In this document: positions 34,961 to 45,238 of the stretch, in pieces
Numbering within the stretch: position 1 is the stretch's first letter
Layout: each line of letters begins with the position of its first letter
Assembly (NCBI GenBank): GCA_001544595.2
Contig: FCOH02000031.1
Span: 1-64,000, forward strand
From: Caballeronia peredens
Lineage (GTDB): Bacteria > Pseudomonadota > Gammaproteobacteria > Burkholderiales > Burkholderiaceae
Direction of reading: 5' to 3'
Length of the DNA stretch: 64,000 nt
The notes under the pieces: model-generated
Databases searched by the model: none
What the model saw: only the letters and a program-made list of their open reading frames with translations
Told to the model about the DNA's origin: nothing
Program-made: the position numbers and the translations under genes

Positions 34961-35529
34961 GTCTCCTCCCAAATCTACATCGTTGCGTAAATTGCATTAG
35001 TCCTTTGCTAACGAGCCTAGAATAGTGGGAAGCGCTTATCGGAAATAATCAGATTGCGCGAACGGGTCATTCGCAAAAACCAAACGATCAGGCTCGCGAA
35101 CATTCGATTGTGTGAGGGAGACCTCCCGTGGGACATGATCTTTCGTCGGCGCTGTCAATCGTTCGTGTTATGTCGCAGGAGCAGAACGAAGCAACAACGG
35201 TTGGAAGAACCAACGAAACGGAGAGGTCTAGAGGGGCACGACTGCACGTCGAGCAAAATGTGGTCAGCAAGTGGTGGTGCGTACAGTGTCGGTGCGATCA
35301 ACACGTTCGCTCATTGATCCGCGCGCTACGCGATGTCGTCTGAGTGCGTAGGACAGTTTGCGCGGAAGGCGATTTCGTAGACTTTTCTTCGAATACGTTC
35401 GCGACAGCGATTCAGACGCGTCGCTTGGGGGATTTACTTAGGGAAGGCAAACAACACTGCCAGAGACACTGATTGACTTCCAGGTACTCTGTTCGCTGTA
35501 CGCCAACAATAACGTTCGAAGATGCTTGC
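34961..35529. other. Intergenic region between the MFS and IclR genes
   Basis: I see no gene. Several plus-strand frames overlap each other between 35054 and 35343, are rich in Arg/Cys/Thr, and lack an RBS; I treat them as spurious. The MFS promoter should lie at the left side of the region. Confidence 0.45.
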
Positions 35530-36303
35530 TCAGGCGCCGATTGAACTGCGTCCAATCTCCGCCTGTAGGATTTCCTTTAAGCGAAGTGCCCGGTCTGCGT
35601 AAAGTTCTCGCTGCTCGACGGCGCGCGCTGTTGGCGCGACTATGCAGATAGCATAAGGTCCAAGGACCGTGTCGATCGCAATTGCCACCGAGGACACACC
35701 TTCGATGGACTCATTCGACTCCCAGGCGTAGCCCTGAGCGCGGATCCGAGCCAATGCGCGCAGAAGTCCGCTCGCGGAATGGACCGTGCTCTGGGTGACT
35801 TGCTTGTAGTCGTCGCCGAGCAGAGCTTTTACATCGAGGTCAGTATGCAGAGCCAACAAGGCTCGGCCCCCGCTTGTGCTGTGGAGCGGAAGATCGCCAC
35901 CTACGCGAGGCATCACGCGCAGAACGTGTTCGGCGACCACAATATGAATGAAGGCCATATCGCGCCCACTCATGCGCGCCAAAACGGTTGTCTCGTTTAT
36001 CTCCGCCGATAGCTGTTCCAAATGCGGCCGCACGATCGAGATGACGTCCGTATGCACGCGACCGACCAGCCGAAGTAGCGCTGGTCCGAGACGTACTCCG
36101 TCACTTCGATCTGCACGCACGAGGTTTTCTTGGCCAAGAGCCGCGACAATCCGCTGGACCGTCGATCGAGGCAACTCTACCTCCTTGGCAATCTCGGCGA
36201 GGCTCATGCCGCCGGGTCTCTCGCTAAGAGCATTGAGAATCTTTGCGGTTCGGGCAATCACCTGAATACCGCCCGTCTTGTCCTCGCCCGTTGCGTCGCT
36301 CAC
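35530..36303 (-). CDS. IclR-family transcriptional regulator
   Basis: The 257-residue protein has an N-terminal winged helix (MSLAEIAKEVELPRSTVQRIVAAL) and a C-terminal effector domain (RMSGRDMAFIHIV, LPLHSTSGGRALLA, SIEGVSSVAIAID). IclR proteins such as PcaU/PcaR often control aromatic catabolism and associated transport. It is divergent from the efflux operon at 36529 and in the same direction as the MFS gene, so either neighbour could be its target. The PNP clusters known elsewhere usually use LysR-type PnpR, so involvement in pnp regulation is only a suggestion. Confidence 0.88.
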   Translation of the reverse strand: MSDATGEDKTGGIQVIARTAKILNALSERPGGMSLAEIAKEVELPRSTVQRIVAALGQENLVRADRSDGVRLGPALLRLVGRVHTDVISIVRPHLEQLSAEINETTVLARMSGRDMAFIHIVVAEHVLRVMPRVGGDLPLHSTSGGRALLALHTDLDVKALLGDDYKQVTQSTVHSASGLLRALARIRAQGYAWESNESIEGVSSVAIAIDTVLGPYAICIVAPTARAVEQRELYADRALRLKEILQAEIGRSSIGA

Positions 36304-36528
36304 GGTTTCCCCATTGATGAATTAAGGACCCTCCCGGCGCATCTCGCTTAGAAGGCACCCAATGTTGTTTCTTACCACGATGTGGAATTTTATCGCACCG
36401 TGCGACATGTATTCCAAAACCCGCAATGCAGTACATTGAATCGCGTTGTAGAATCCAGTCTACTGCATCGCATGGTGGTTTGGGTGTCTGCCATGCGGGT
36501 GATGTGCCAATTTCTCTTAGGTGGGTGG

Positions 36529-38160
36529 ATGAGTACGCTAGCGGAACCGACGACAGTGAGTGCCCCCGCGCCTGCGAGCAGTCCGAAGCCCGCTGCTGCG
36601 CCGACGCATGTGTTCAATGCCCGGTTGATGGTCGGACTGCTTGGCATCCTTATCGCGTCCCTGGCTTCAGGACTGAATGATCGGGTGACCGACATCGCCT
36701 CCGTTGATTGGCGCGGCCAGATTGGGATGGGTCACGACGAAGGGACGTGGATCGCTGCGGTCTATGAGGCAGGCGAGGTTGCGGGGATGATGATTTCGGC
36801 CTGGTTTGCCGTCACGCTGTCGTTCAGGCGCTTTGCAGTTGGGGTGTCGGTCGCCTTTGCGGCCTTGGCCGTCGTCTTTCCTTTTGTTAGCGACTACGGG
36901 ACATTGCTGGCTTTGAGAGTGGTGCAGGGGGGGGTCGGTGGACTACTCCCTCCGTTGCTGATGACTGCGGCACTTCGGTTCTTGCCGCCGAAAATCAAGC
37001 TTTACGGCATGAGCGCCTACGCGCTGACGGCGACCTTCGGCCCAAATCTCGCAACTCCCTTGGCTGCCCTTTGGACCGACACGGTCGGTTGGCAGTTTGT
37101 GTACTGGCAGGTGATTCCCCCGTGTCTGCTTGCTGCCTTGCTGATGGGGTGGGGCCTGCCGCAGGACCCTGTTCGCCTCGAGCGATTCCGTCAATTTGAT
37201 TGGCGCGGCGTGCTCAGCGGATGTGGTGGCGTGGCGATGCTCGTGCTTGCACTTGAGCAAGGCGAGCGCCTCGACTGGCTTGCTTCGCCTCTGATATGCA
37301 CGTTACTCATTTGCGGTACGGCCTCGCTGGTTCTCTTCTTCATCAACGAATGGAACCATCCGCTGCCTTTGTTCAAGCTACAGATGCTTGGTCGACGCAA
37401 TTTCGCTCATGGATTGCTCACGCTTGCGGGCATCTTGATCATTTTCTTGTCTGCATCGATGCTACCGGCCACTTATCTGGCCGAGGTGCGCGGTTATCGT
37501 CCGCTTGAGATCGGGCCTCTCGCCTTGACGATCGCGATTCCGCAGCTGGTGGCGTCCCCGTTCGCAGCGATGCTTTGCAATATCAGATGGCTGGATAGTC
37601 GCATTGTGCTGGCTACAGGCCTAGCGTTGCTCCTGGCCGCTTGCATCGGCGGCTCATTCCTAACCGATGATTGGGTACGCGACAACTTCTATCTGCTTCA
37701 GGCGATGCATGCGCTCGGGCAGCCGATGACCGTGCTGCCAGTGCTCATGGGCGCCACCGGCGCGGTGCAGCCTCCAGAGGGGCCATTTGCCTCGGCGATG
37801 TTCAACACGACCCGTGGGATGGCAACCGTGATTGGGGCAGCGTTTGTCGAATCGCTTCTTACGCATCGGGAGCATTTTCATTCGAACGTGCTCCTCGACC
37901 AGATTGGCCGCAGGGTTCATCTGCTTGCCCGCTCGGACATCTTGAGTCGACCTAATGTCCTGCATCTTGAACCTGGTCGGCCTATGTCCGGAGAAGGACT
38001 CGGTGCGCTGGCTGAGCAAATCAGAAGTCAGGCCCTCCTCATGGGCGTTGCCGACGTGTACCTCGTCCTTGGGGCAATGGCAGTTGTGCTCGCACTGGTG
38101 CTCGTCTTACTGCCTCAACGTACATATCCGCCGGGTACAGATCCTCGGCTCACCAAGTGA
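36529..38160 (+). CDS. MFS efflux transporter (DHA2/EmrB-like) of a tripartite pump
   Basis: The protein has 543 residues from the ATG after GTGGGTGG; the longer frame from 36382 covers the promoter. There are about 14 predicted membrane helices, with an N-terminal Ala/Pro-rich leader. The DHA2-type layout includes the segment LRVVQGGVGGLLPPLL. It overlaps the following membrane-fusion gene by one base at GTGA, showing an operon of inner-membrane pump, adaptor and outer-membrane channel. It probably exports toxic aromatics or drugs. Confidence 0.82.
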   Translation: MSTLAEPTTVSAPAPASSPKPAAAPTHVFNARLMVGLLGILIASLASGLNDRVTDIASVDWRGQIGMGHDEGTWIAAVYEAGEVAGMMISAWFAVTLSFRRFAVGVSVAFAALAVVFPFVSDYGTLLALRVVQGGVGGLLPPLLMTAALRFLPPKIKLYGMSAYALTATFGPNLATPLAALWTDTVGWQFVYWQVIPPCLLAALLMGWGLPQDPVRLERFRQFDWRGVLSGCGGVAMLVLALEQGERLDWLASPLICTLLICGTASLVLFFINEWNHPLPLFKLQMLGRRNFAHGLLTLAGILIIFLSASMLPATYLAEVRGYRPLEIGPLALTIAIPQLVASPFAAMLCNIRWLDSRIVLATGLALLLAACIGGSFLTDDWVRDNFYLLQAMHALGQPMTVLPVLMGATGAVQPPEGPFASAMFNTTRGMATVIGAAFVESLLTHREHFHSNVLLDQIGRRVHLLARSDILSRPNVLHLEPGRPMSGEGLGALAEQIRSQALLMGVADVYLVLGAMAVVLALVLVLLPQRTYPPGTDPRLTK

Positions 38161-38168
38161 ACGCAATT

Positions 38169-39212
38169 ATGAAGAAATGGATAGTTATCGGCGTGGTTGC
38201 CGTCGTTGTCGTAATCGGAACGGTTGCCATGTTCCGCGTGGCCGGGTTGTTCGAGCGAGGCATGCAGTCGACCGACGACGCTTACATCACCGCAGACTTC
38301 ACGCTCGTCGCCCCGAAAGTGTCAGGGTTAATTTCAAAGGTGGCGGTCGAAGACAACCAGCCTGTGCGAGCGGGTGACCTTCTTGCGTCGATTGATGACC
38401 GCGACTACCAGGTGGCGCTCGAAACGGCGCAGAGTCAGCTGAGTGCGGCGCAAGCACGACTCAAGAATGCTCAGGCCCGCGAGACAAGACAGCACGCGAC
38501 CATCGATCAGGCACGAGCAGCCGTTCGCGCCGATGACGCTGCCGTCGTGTTCGCAGGTCAGAACGCCCAGCGCTATGCAGACCTTTCGCGACAAGGCGCC
38601 GGCACGCAGGAGCAACAGCAACAGACGAGCTTCGCTCAGCGTCAGCAAGCGGCTATCCGCGATCGCGACGCCGCAGCACTTACCGCTGCCGAAAAGGAAC
38701 TTGGCGTGTTGGCTAGCGAAGACGCAGAGGCGCAAGCGGCGGTAACGCTGGCAGGCGCGGCGGTACATCAGGCCGAACTCAACCTCTCGTACACCAAGAT
38801 TTTGGCGCCGTTTGACGGCGTGATTGGACAACGTTCGGTGCGTGTCGGTGCGTACGTTGGCCCGAATACCACCCTGCTCGCGGTCGTACCTCTGTCCGAA
38901 GCTTACGTCGTCGCCAACTTTCGCGAGGTTCAGCTCACGCATATGCGACCGGGTCAATTGGCTCGCGTGAAGATCGACGCGTTGCCGGGTGTGGAACTGA
39001 CTGGACACGTCGACAGCGTGTCGCCAGCAACGGGTCTGACGTTCGCGCCCGTGGCCCCTGATAATGCGACGGGCAACTTCACAAAGGTAGTGCAGCGTCT
39101 GCCAGTGAAGATCGTGCTTGACGCAAATCAACCGGCAGCAGGTCTGCTGAAGGTCGGTATGTCCGTCGTGCCGAAGGTCGATGTCAGCGCGCGTAGTGGA
39201 GCTGCGAGATGA
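38169..39212 (+). CDS. HlyD/EmrA-type membrane fusion protein
   Basis: The protein has 347 residues from MKKWIVIGV, with an alternative GTG start overlapping the previous stop. There is one N-terminal membrane helix followed by TDDAYITADFTLVAPKVSGLI, the EmrA signature start of the lipoyl domain. A long coiled-coil (QSQLSAAQARLKNAQARE...) and the second lipoyl half with LSYTKILAPFDGVIG follow. It links the MFS pump to the outer membrane channel. It overlaps the next gene by four bases. Confidence 0.9.
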   Translation: MKKWIVIGVVAVVVVIGTVAMFRVAGLFERGMQSTDDAYITADFTLVAPKVSGLISKVAVEDNQPVRAGDLLASIDDRDYQVALETAQSQLSAAQARLKNAQARETRQHATIDQARAAVRADDAAVVFAGQNAQRYADLSRQGAGTQEQQQQTSFAQRQQAAIRDRDAAALTAAEKELGVLASEDAEAQAAVTLAGAAVHQAELNLSYTKILAPFDGVIGQRSVRVGAYVGPNTTLLAVVPLSEAYVVANFREVQLTHMRPGQLARVKIDALPGVELTGHVDSVSPATGLTFAPVAPDNATGNFTKVVQRLPVKIVLDANQPAAGLLKVGMSVVPKVDVSARSGAAR

Positions 39213-40783
39213 TGAACTTCAAGCCGCTGTGCGCGACCATCATAGCAGTCCAGATTGCCACGCTGCTCGGAGGATGCATGGTGGGTCCGGACTTCGTCAA
39301 ACCCGACCCGAAGCCGCCTGAAGCATGGCGCGATCACGTGGTGGACAGTAGCGAGAGCCACCCAACGAACGCCGCCGCTCTGGCAACCTGGTGGAAGATC
39401 TTCGATGACCCAATCCTCAACGGTTTGGTAGACCGAGCGGCAGCCCAAAACCTCGATATTCAAGTCGCAGCGAGCCGGCTGCAACAGAGTCGATGGCAGA
39501 GGCGAATCGTAAGCTCCGCGGGGCTGCCGTCGATTGGAGCAAACGCAAGTGCGCAACGGATGGGTGCCAGTGAAAACGGTCTGATGAGCTTGACCGGTGT
39601 GGGTTCGCAGCCCCCGGCGTCGAGCCTTGCCAATGGCGTTGGGAATGGCAATGCGGGCATCAGCGGAGCGGACATCAGTGCTCCCATGAATCTATATCAA
39701 TACGGATTCGATGCTTCGTGGGAGTTAGATATTTGGGGGAAGACGCGTCGCTCGGTTGAGGCCGCCGATGCATTGACCTCGGCGTCAGACGAAACGCGCC
39801 ACGGAGTGATACTCGCGGTGCTTAGCGAAACCGCGTCCAACTATGTTCAATTGCGGACTGTTCAGGCAACACTGAAAAATACGACCGAGACCCTTGGGTT
39901 GGTTAAGCATAGTCTCGAGCTCACGCAAGCGCGTCAGAAAGCCGGAGCAACCACGTCGCTTGAGGTCTCCGAGGCTGCCGCACAGGTGCAAGCAGTATCG
40001 GCGCGTATCCCTGACCTCGAGTCGCAGGAAGATAAGCTGATCAACGCCTTGAGCCTGCTCGTCGCTGCTGAACCGGGCGCCTTGGCGGATGAGCTCGAAA
40101 CAGCCAAGCCCATACCCCCTGTGCCCTCAGAGGTGCCGATGGGCCTGCCGTCTGAGCTGGCCAAGCGTCGCCCAGATATACGGGAGGCTGAAGCGCGTCT
40201 TCACGCGGCAACTGCGGGGATTGGCGCCGCGAAGGCCGACTTTTATCCGTCCGTCACCTTGAGTGGAAGCTTTGGCATGCAGTCGCTGAACTTCGCAACC
40301 TTGGGTACATGGGCTGCCCGACAGTTTGCGATTGGCCCCACGCTAAATCTGCCGATCTTCCAAGGCGGTCGTCTCACAGGGATGTTGCACCTGCGTGAGG
40401 CGCAGCAACAAGAGGCTGCGCTCGAGTATCAAAAGACTGTCTTAGGCGCGTGGCATGAAATCGATGATGCGTTAATCGATTTCGATGCGCGTCAACGCAA
40501 GCGCAAGAATCTGGCCTCAGCTCTCGACCACAGTCGTGCTGCTTATGACGCGGCGATCTACCGATACAAGGCGGGTGCGAGTACCTTCCTCGATGTCCTT
40601 GTGTTACAGCAGGCTCTTCTCGACGCACAGACGCGCTGGGTCAGCGCGAATGGTGATGTGTCGTTGACAGCGATACGGCTTTTCAATGCGTTGGGCGGCG
40701 GCTGGGAAACCGACTCAGCCGTTAGTACGGTGAGCAGCACTAGTGAAGGTAATAGACAAACGGACGTCACAAGTCCGCAATAG
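39209..40783 (+). CDS. NodT-family outer membrane efflux lipoprotein
   Basis: The 524-residue outer-membrane factor has a lipoprotein signal (LLGGC lipobox, Cys at about residue 23) followed by MVGPDFVKPDPKPPEAW, the NodT-family start. The two repeated halves of the TolC-type fold include DLESQEDKLINALSLLVAAEPG and RRPDIREAEARLHAATAGIG. It completes the three-gene efflux operon. Full length, with no lesion visible. Confidence 0.92.
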   Translation: MMNFKPLCATIIAVQIATLLGGCMVGPDFVKPDPKPPEAWRDHVVDSSESHPTNAAALATWWKIFDDPILNGLVDRAAAQNLDIQVAASRLQQSRWQRRIVSSAGLPSIGANASAQRMGASENGLMSLTGVGSQPPASSLANGVGNGNAGISGADISAPMNLYQYGFDASWELDIWGKTRRSVEAADALTSASDETRHGVILAVLSETASNYVQLRTVQATLKNTTETLGLVKHSLELTQARQKAGATTSLEVSEAAAQVQAVSARIPDLESQEDKLINALSLLVAAEPGALADELETAKPIPPVPSEVPMGLPSELAKRRPDIREAEARLHAATAGIGAAKADFYPSVTLSGSFGMQSLNFATLGTWAARQFAIGPTLNLPIFQGGRLTGMLHLREAQQQEAALEYQKTVLGAWHEIDDALIDFDARQRKRKNLASALDHSRAAYDAAIYRYKAGASTFLDVLVLQQALLDAQTRWVSANGDVSLTAIRLFNALGGGWETDSAVSTVSSTSEGNRQTDVTSPQ

Positions 40784-40792
40784 GAGCGGGGA

Positions 40793-41047
40793 ATGAGTGG
40801 TTGGTGCTGTAGTGAAGAGGCAGATTTTCCGTCGTGGATACGAGAGCTTGATCCTAATTTGCACTCGATGGCCCATCGACGCGCCTGCGTTTGGCAGGAC
40901 GAGTTGACAGGTGAATGGTGCTGGGAGATCGAATCGTTTCACGGCAGCGGGAATGTCGCCAGTGGAAGAGCGCTATCGCGCGAAGAGGCGATGGCAGCAG
41001 CAGATGCAGTCGTTGCTACCGCGGTAAAGACCGGCGAACGCTCGTAG
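40793..41047 (+). CDS. Small hypothetical protein after the efflux operon
   Basis: The 84-residue protein is preceded by GGAGCGGGG nine bases after the NodT stop, so it is probably co-transcribed. It is rich in Trp, Cys and Glu (WCCSEEADFPSW, GEWCWEIESF), with an alanine-rich helix at the end. I recognise no family. Its use of codons resembles the surrounding genes. Confidence 0.55.
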   Translation: MSGWCCSEEADFPSWIRELDPNLHSMAHRRACVWQDELTGEWCWEIESFHGSGNVASGRALSREEAMAAADAVVATAVKTGERS

Positions 41048-41248
41048 CAGCGGAATTGAATTTGGACTTGGTGAGAGTGTCAGCGCGTCAAGGACACACT
41101 CTGGTCTTAGTTGGGCGCTTTAACGCGAATGCGACGAAGCCCTACAACGTTCGGCAACTACCGCAAACACGTGAAGCTTACTGTTCTCAGCGGACGTGAC
41201 GTAGCGACCTGTCGAACCTAGAGACACCTCAGATATCGGCGAGGATTT

Positions 41249-43171
41249 ATGTCCGCATCCACTCTGAATATGTCGCATCCCAAACAGGGAACCTCTGCGT
41301 TGGCATTTGGTGCCATCGGAGTCGTTTTCGGAGATATCGGTACGAGCCCGCTTTACACGCTGCGGGAGTGTTTAAAGGCCGCAGGAGGGGTTTCTCAGAC
41401 GAACGTGTTCGGAGTGGTATCGCTGATCCTTTGGTCGATACTCGTCGTCGTCACATTCAAATATGTTTGTTTCGTGATGCGCGCCGATAGTGGCGGGGAG
41501 GGAGGCATACTTACGTTGGCCACCCTGTCTTCACGAGCAGCCCCTCGGCATCTACGAAGCGTGCTCCTCGTCGTTGGAGTCTTCGGTGCGGCGATGTTCT
41601 ACGGAGACTCGATGATCACGCCCGCCGTGTCAGTGGTCTCGGCCGTGGAGGGGCTTTCGCTTGTAAGCAGGTCGCTGACGCATTGGATTGTTCCGGTATC
41701 CCTTGCGATTCTCATCTGTCTGTTTGCTATTCAAAGGTTTGGAACGGGGTTGGTAGGCAAGTTGTTTGCCCCAGTGATGGTCACGTGGTTCCTGATCCTC
41801 GCTGCGCTTGGCGTGTTACACGTGGTTCAGCATCCCACGGTGCTTGAGGCCGCTTTGCCCAGTTACGCTTTCAATTTCGTAGCGGACAACCCGAAGACGG
41901 CGTTTGTCGTTTTGGGATCGGTGTTCCTTGCGCTGACTGGTGGCGAAGCGCTCTATGCTGACATGGGACATTTCGGGAAGAAGCCAATCCGCCTAGTGTG
42001 GCTTGCGCTGGTCCTTCCTAGTCTTGTCATCAATTACTTCGGCCAGGCGGCATTGGTGTTAAGCGAACCATCTGCCGCTCAGCAGCCCTTCTTCATGTCG
42101 GCGCCTGGTTGGGCTCTGATACCGCTCGTAGCTTTAGCGGCTGGTGCCACAGTCATCGCTTCGCAAGCGGTCATCTCCGGTGCGTTCTCCATGACCAATC
42201 AAGCGGTGCAACTCGGTCTGCTTCCTCGATTGTCGGTGGTACACACTTCTACGCAAGCCTTGGGGCAGGTTTTCGTTCCATTCGTGAATCGCTCGCTGTG
42301 TTTGGCTGTGATCTTATTGGTGTTGTTGTTCCGCTCGTCGGGCAGTCTTGCCTCGGCCTACGGCATCGCCGTGGCTTCGACAATGCTTCTCACCACTGTT
42401 CTCATGTTCGTCATCGCGCGAACCTCATGGTGCTGGAGTCGCCGCAAGGCTTTAGGAATCATCGGCCCCTTGGCAATGGTTGACGTGCTTTTTGTCTCGA
42501 GCAACGCGAGGAAAGTGGTCGAAGGGGGCTGGTTTCCGCTGCTCGCTGGGACCGTGTTGTTCACAGTCCTCATGACATGGCATCACGGGCGTGCGATCCT
42601 TATTGCGCACATCAAAAAAGAGAACCCGCCGCTGCGAGTAGTCCTGCGCTCGCTGCTTCATGGCAGTGATAGACCGACGCGGGTGGAGGGTACCGCTGTA
42701 TTTCCGACCAGCGTCGTCGGCGTGACCCCAACCGCGTTCATGCACAACCTGAAACATAACCGTGTCCTTCATGATACGAACATCTTCATCGCAGGAACAA
42801 CCGAGGCGATGCCATTCGTTGACGGACCAGACAAGGCCATCGTTGAAAGTCTCGGCCGAGGATGCTTTGGGGTCAGAGTTCGCCACGGTTGGATGGAAGT
42901 TCCGGATCTACCAGCCGCGCTGCGCCTCGTGGAAGGACGTATCCCGTGTTGGCATTACGACGTCGCCGATACATCGTTCTTCCTCGCACGAGATTCAATT
43001 CGGGCTCAAGGCGGAACCTCGGTGGTGACCTCGTGTCGAGAAAAGCTTTTCGCATTTCTCGCCCGTAACACTGCTCATGCCGCCGAGTACTACAGTTTGC
43101 CTGCAAGCCGGGTAGTGGAGCTCGGTGGCCAAATCAATCTCTCGCTGCGGAAAGCATCTGAGCCGCGGTGA
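41249..43171 (+). CDS. kup: Low-affinity potassium transporter Kup
   Basis: The 640-residue protein starts MSASTLNMSHPKQG. The family signature GAIGVVFGDIGTSPLYTLRE appears at about 22-41, with 12 membrane helices and a ~190-residue cytoplasmic tail. FGAAMFYGDSMITPAVSV and GGEALYADMGHFGKKPI are further Kup landmarks. It mediates H+/K+ uptake. Its stop overlaps a GTG used in the longer version of the downstream TetR frame. It is a second-copy type often found on accessory replicons. Confidence 0.92.
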   Translation: MSASTLNMSHPKQGTSALAFGAIGVVFGDIGTSPLYTLRECLKAAGGVSQTNVFGVVSLILWSILVVVTFKYVCFVMRADSGGEGGILTLATLSSRAAPRHLRSVLLVVGVFGAAMFYGDSMITPAVSVVSAVEGLSLVSRSLTHWIVPVSLAILICLFAIQRFGTGLVGKLFAPVMVTWFLILAALGVLHVVQHPTVLEAALPSYAFNFVADNPKTAFVVLGSVFLALTGGEALYADMGHFGKKPIRLVWLALVLPSLVINYFGQAALVLSEPSAAQQPFFMSAPGWALIPLVALAAGATVIASQAVISGAFSMTNQAVQLGLLPRLSVVHTSTQALGQVFVPFVNRSLCLAVILLVLLFRSSGSLASAYGIAVASTMLLTTVLMFVIARTSWCWSRRKALGIIGPLAMVDVLFVSSNARKVVEGGWFPLLAGTVLFTVLMTWHHGRAILIAHIKKENPPLRVVLRSLLHGSDRPTRVEGTAVFPTSVVGVTPTAFMHNLKHNRVLHDTNIFIAGTTEAMPFVDGPDKAIVESLGRGCFGVRVRHGWMEVPDLPAALRLVEGRIPCWHYDVADTSFFLARDSIRAQGGTSVVTSCREKLFAFLARNTAHAAEYYSLPASRVVELGGQINLSLRKASEPR

Positions 43172-43239
43172 CCGCGCTGTACGACATATATACGAAAAAT
43201 CGAGGGCTCCAGCAGAGTGAACTCGAACAGAAGGAAAAA

Positions 43240-43905
43240 ATGAGACAGCAAAGAGTCAAGAGGGACCCTAAGGGGACACGAAAGCGCATCCTTGACGCGG
43301 CTATAACCCAATTTGCGATGTTTGGGTTAGCTGGTGCACGGATTGACGGCATTGCAGAAGCAGCAGAAGAAAACGAGCGGATGCTCTACGACTACTTCGG
43401 AAACAAAGAAGGACTCTACATCGCCGTCCTCGACGCGATGTACACCGAATTTTCTGCAAGAGAAGCAATGTTGGATCTTCAGGTTGTCTCACCTGCGATC
43501 GCTATTCGTAAGCTTGCGCTGTCAATGTGGGCGCATCTTCGAGACAATCCGCACTGGACAAGTCTGATAAACAACGAGAATCTGCACGAAGGGCAATATT
43601 TAAAGAAATCGACGCAGGTTCGCGAAGCAATATCGCCGCTGGTGCGAACCATTCGTGTGACCATCGCTCGTGGTGTGGCGATGCGTGAATTCCGGGCAGG
43701 AGTTGATGCGCTGGACTTCGCTGTGACGATGATTGGAATGGGGTATTTCACTGTATCGAACAGATCCAGTCTGCTTGCTTTGGTAGGTCGAGACTACTCG
43801 GACAAGGCCAGACATGAGAAAGTTTCGACAATGCATGTGGAGATGTTGTTGTCATATCTGCAACCACATGCAGATTGTTCAAGCGGTGCCGATTTGACCT
43901 CTTAG
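43240..43905 (+). CDS. TetR/AcrR-family regulator
   Basis: The protein has 221 residues from the ATG after GAAGGAAAAA; a longer frame overlapping kup lacks an RBS. The N-terminal HTH is of the form RKRILDAAITQFAMFGLAGARIDGIAEAAEENERMLYDYFGNKEGLY, with an unusual acidic stretch in the recognition turn. The ligand domain (TetR_C-like helices) follows. Possible targets are kup or the HPP gene, both adjacent. The effector is unknown. Confidence 0.85.
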   Translation: MRQQRVKRDPKGTRKRILDAAITQFAMFGLAGARIDGIAEAAEENERMLYDYFGNKEGLYIAVLDAMYTEFSAREAMLDLQVVSPAIAIRKLALSMWAHLRDNPHWTSLINNENLHEGQYLKKSTQVREAISPLVRTIRVTIARGVAMREFRAGVDALDFAVTMIGMGYFTVSNRSSLLALVGRDYSDKARHEKVSTMHVEMLLSYLQPHADCSSGADLTS

Positions 43906-44074
43906 TAACGTGAGCTACGCACTTTCCCCTCTTCGGCAAGCATGTTGGAATGACTTGCTTGTAGCGGCAGCGGCAACCTCGAGGCGCGTACGAAAAGCGC
44001 GCCTGCAATCTCTCGACTAACCTCCGTGCACAGCCTACGGACTGCATGACGAGCATCTCTCGGAGCTGAAAATC

Positions 44075-45238
44075 GTGCCGTATTTCGATTTACGCCGCTG
44101 GTTGCGAGGGTTCATCCCCGCCCCGGTTACTCTTCGGTGGACCGAACGTTTGCGCGCCGGAGTTGGTGCGCTCGTCGGCATCGCTCTTACAGGTGGTATC
44201 GCTCACCTGCTGGTCCGCGATGCGTCGGTCATCCCATTTTTGATCGCGCCGATGGGCGCTTCTGCCGTGCTCTTATTTGCGGTACCTACAAGCCCACTTG
44301 CGCAGCCTTGGTCCATCATCGGAGGAAATCTTGTTTCAGCGACGGTGGGCGTCACCTGTGCGATGTTGATTCATGATCCTGTCGCTGCCGCAGCGCTTGC
44401 GATAGGAATGGCTATCTGCGCAATGTTCGCATTGCGCTGTGTACATCCGCCCTCCGGCGCTGTCGCGCTGACGGCAGTGCTGGGCGGACAGTCAATCCAT
44501 ACACTCGGCTACGGGTTCGTAGTTGCTCCAGTGGGCGTTCAATCAGTTGTTCTCTTGTTGAGTGCAATCGAGTTTCATGCGTTGACGGGGCATCGTTACC
44601 CGCATGGCCACGCAGTGCCCAAAACCGATGGGGGTTCTAACCTAGTGCAAGGCAACGTACCAGACGCAGCTGCATTTCTAAGAGCAGATCTGGAAGCCGT
44701 GCTCGCACGTCAAAAGGACTGGTTAGACGTCGACCCCGACGACCTGGAGACATTGCTACGAGAGACGCAACTTCAGGCTTACGCACGTCGCTTCAAAGAG
44801 TTCACGTGTGCGGACATTATGACCCGCCAGGTGGTCTCAGTAGGTCTCGACACAAGTGCCCGCAGCGCGCTGCGCTTATTGGCGCGCCATCGAGTGAAAG
44901 CACTCCCTGTGATAGATGCCTCGAATCGTTTGCGAGGGATCGTAACTCGGCCAGATCTTGTGGTTGTCCCGCGTAGCAGAGGAGCGAGCATTGTTGAGCG
45001 CCTTTTCGGTCGCTCCTCGAGAACCGACGCAGTCGTTAGTTCGCTCACGACCACGGAGGTTCGTTCTGTCGATACGAACACCGCGATCGCAGAGTTGGTA
45101 CCTATGTTCGCTCATTTCGGACACCACCATGTGCCCGTGGTTGATCAGGAGGAGCACTTGGTCGGAATGATCACTGAGACGGACCTCATCTCAGGTCTGT
45201 ATCGCCAAACTCTCACGGCTAAACAACAGTCCGCTTGA
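44075..45238 (+). CDS. HPP-family membrane protein with tandem CBS domains
   Basis: The protein has 387 residues from GTG. The first ~175 residues form the HPP membrane domain with RCVHPPSGAVALTAVLGG (the HPP motif) and four to five helices. The rest contains two CBS repeats (DIMTRQVVSVGLDTSARSAL and VRSVDTNTAIAELVPMFAHF) ending in GMITETDLI. HPP proteins have been linked to nitrite transport in chloroplasts and cyanobacteria; the CBS pair would sense nucleotides. If that role holds, it would be of interest next to nitrite-releasing nitrophenol genes, but this is inference. Confidence 0.88.
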   Translation: MPYFDLRRWLRGFIPAPVTLRWTERLRAGVGALVGIALTGGIAHLLVRDASVIPFLIAPMGASAVLLFAVPTSPLAQPWSIIGGNLVSATVGVTCAMLIHDPVAAAALAIGMAICAMFALRCVHPPSGAVALTAVLGGQSIHTLGYGFVVAPVGVQSVVLLLSAIEFHALTGHRYPHGHAVPKTDGGSNLVQGNVPDAAAFLRADLEAVLARQKDWLDVDPDDLETLLRETQLQAYARRFKEFTCADIMTRQVVSVGLDTSARSALRLLARHRVKALPVIDASNRLRGIVTRPDLVVVPRSRGASIVERLFGRSSRTDAVVSSLTTTEVRSVDTNTAIAELVPMFAHFGHHHVPVVDQEEHLVGMITETDLISGLYRQTLTAKQQSA

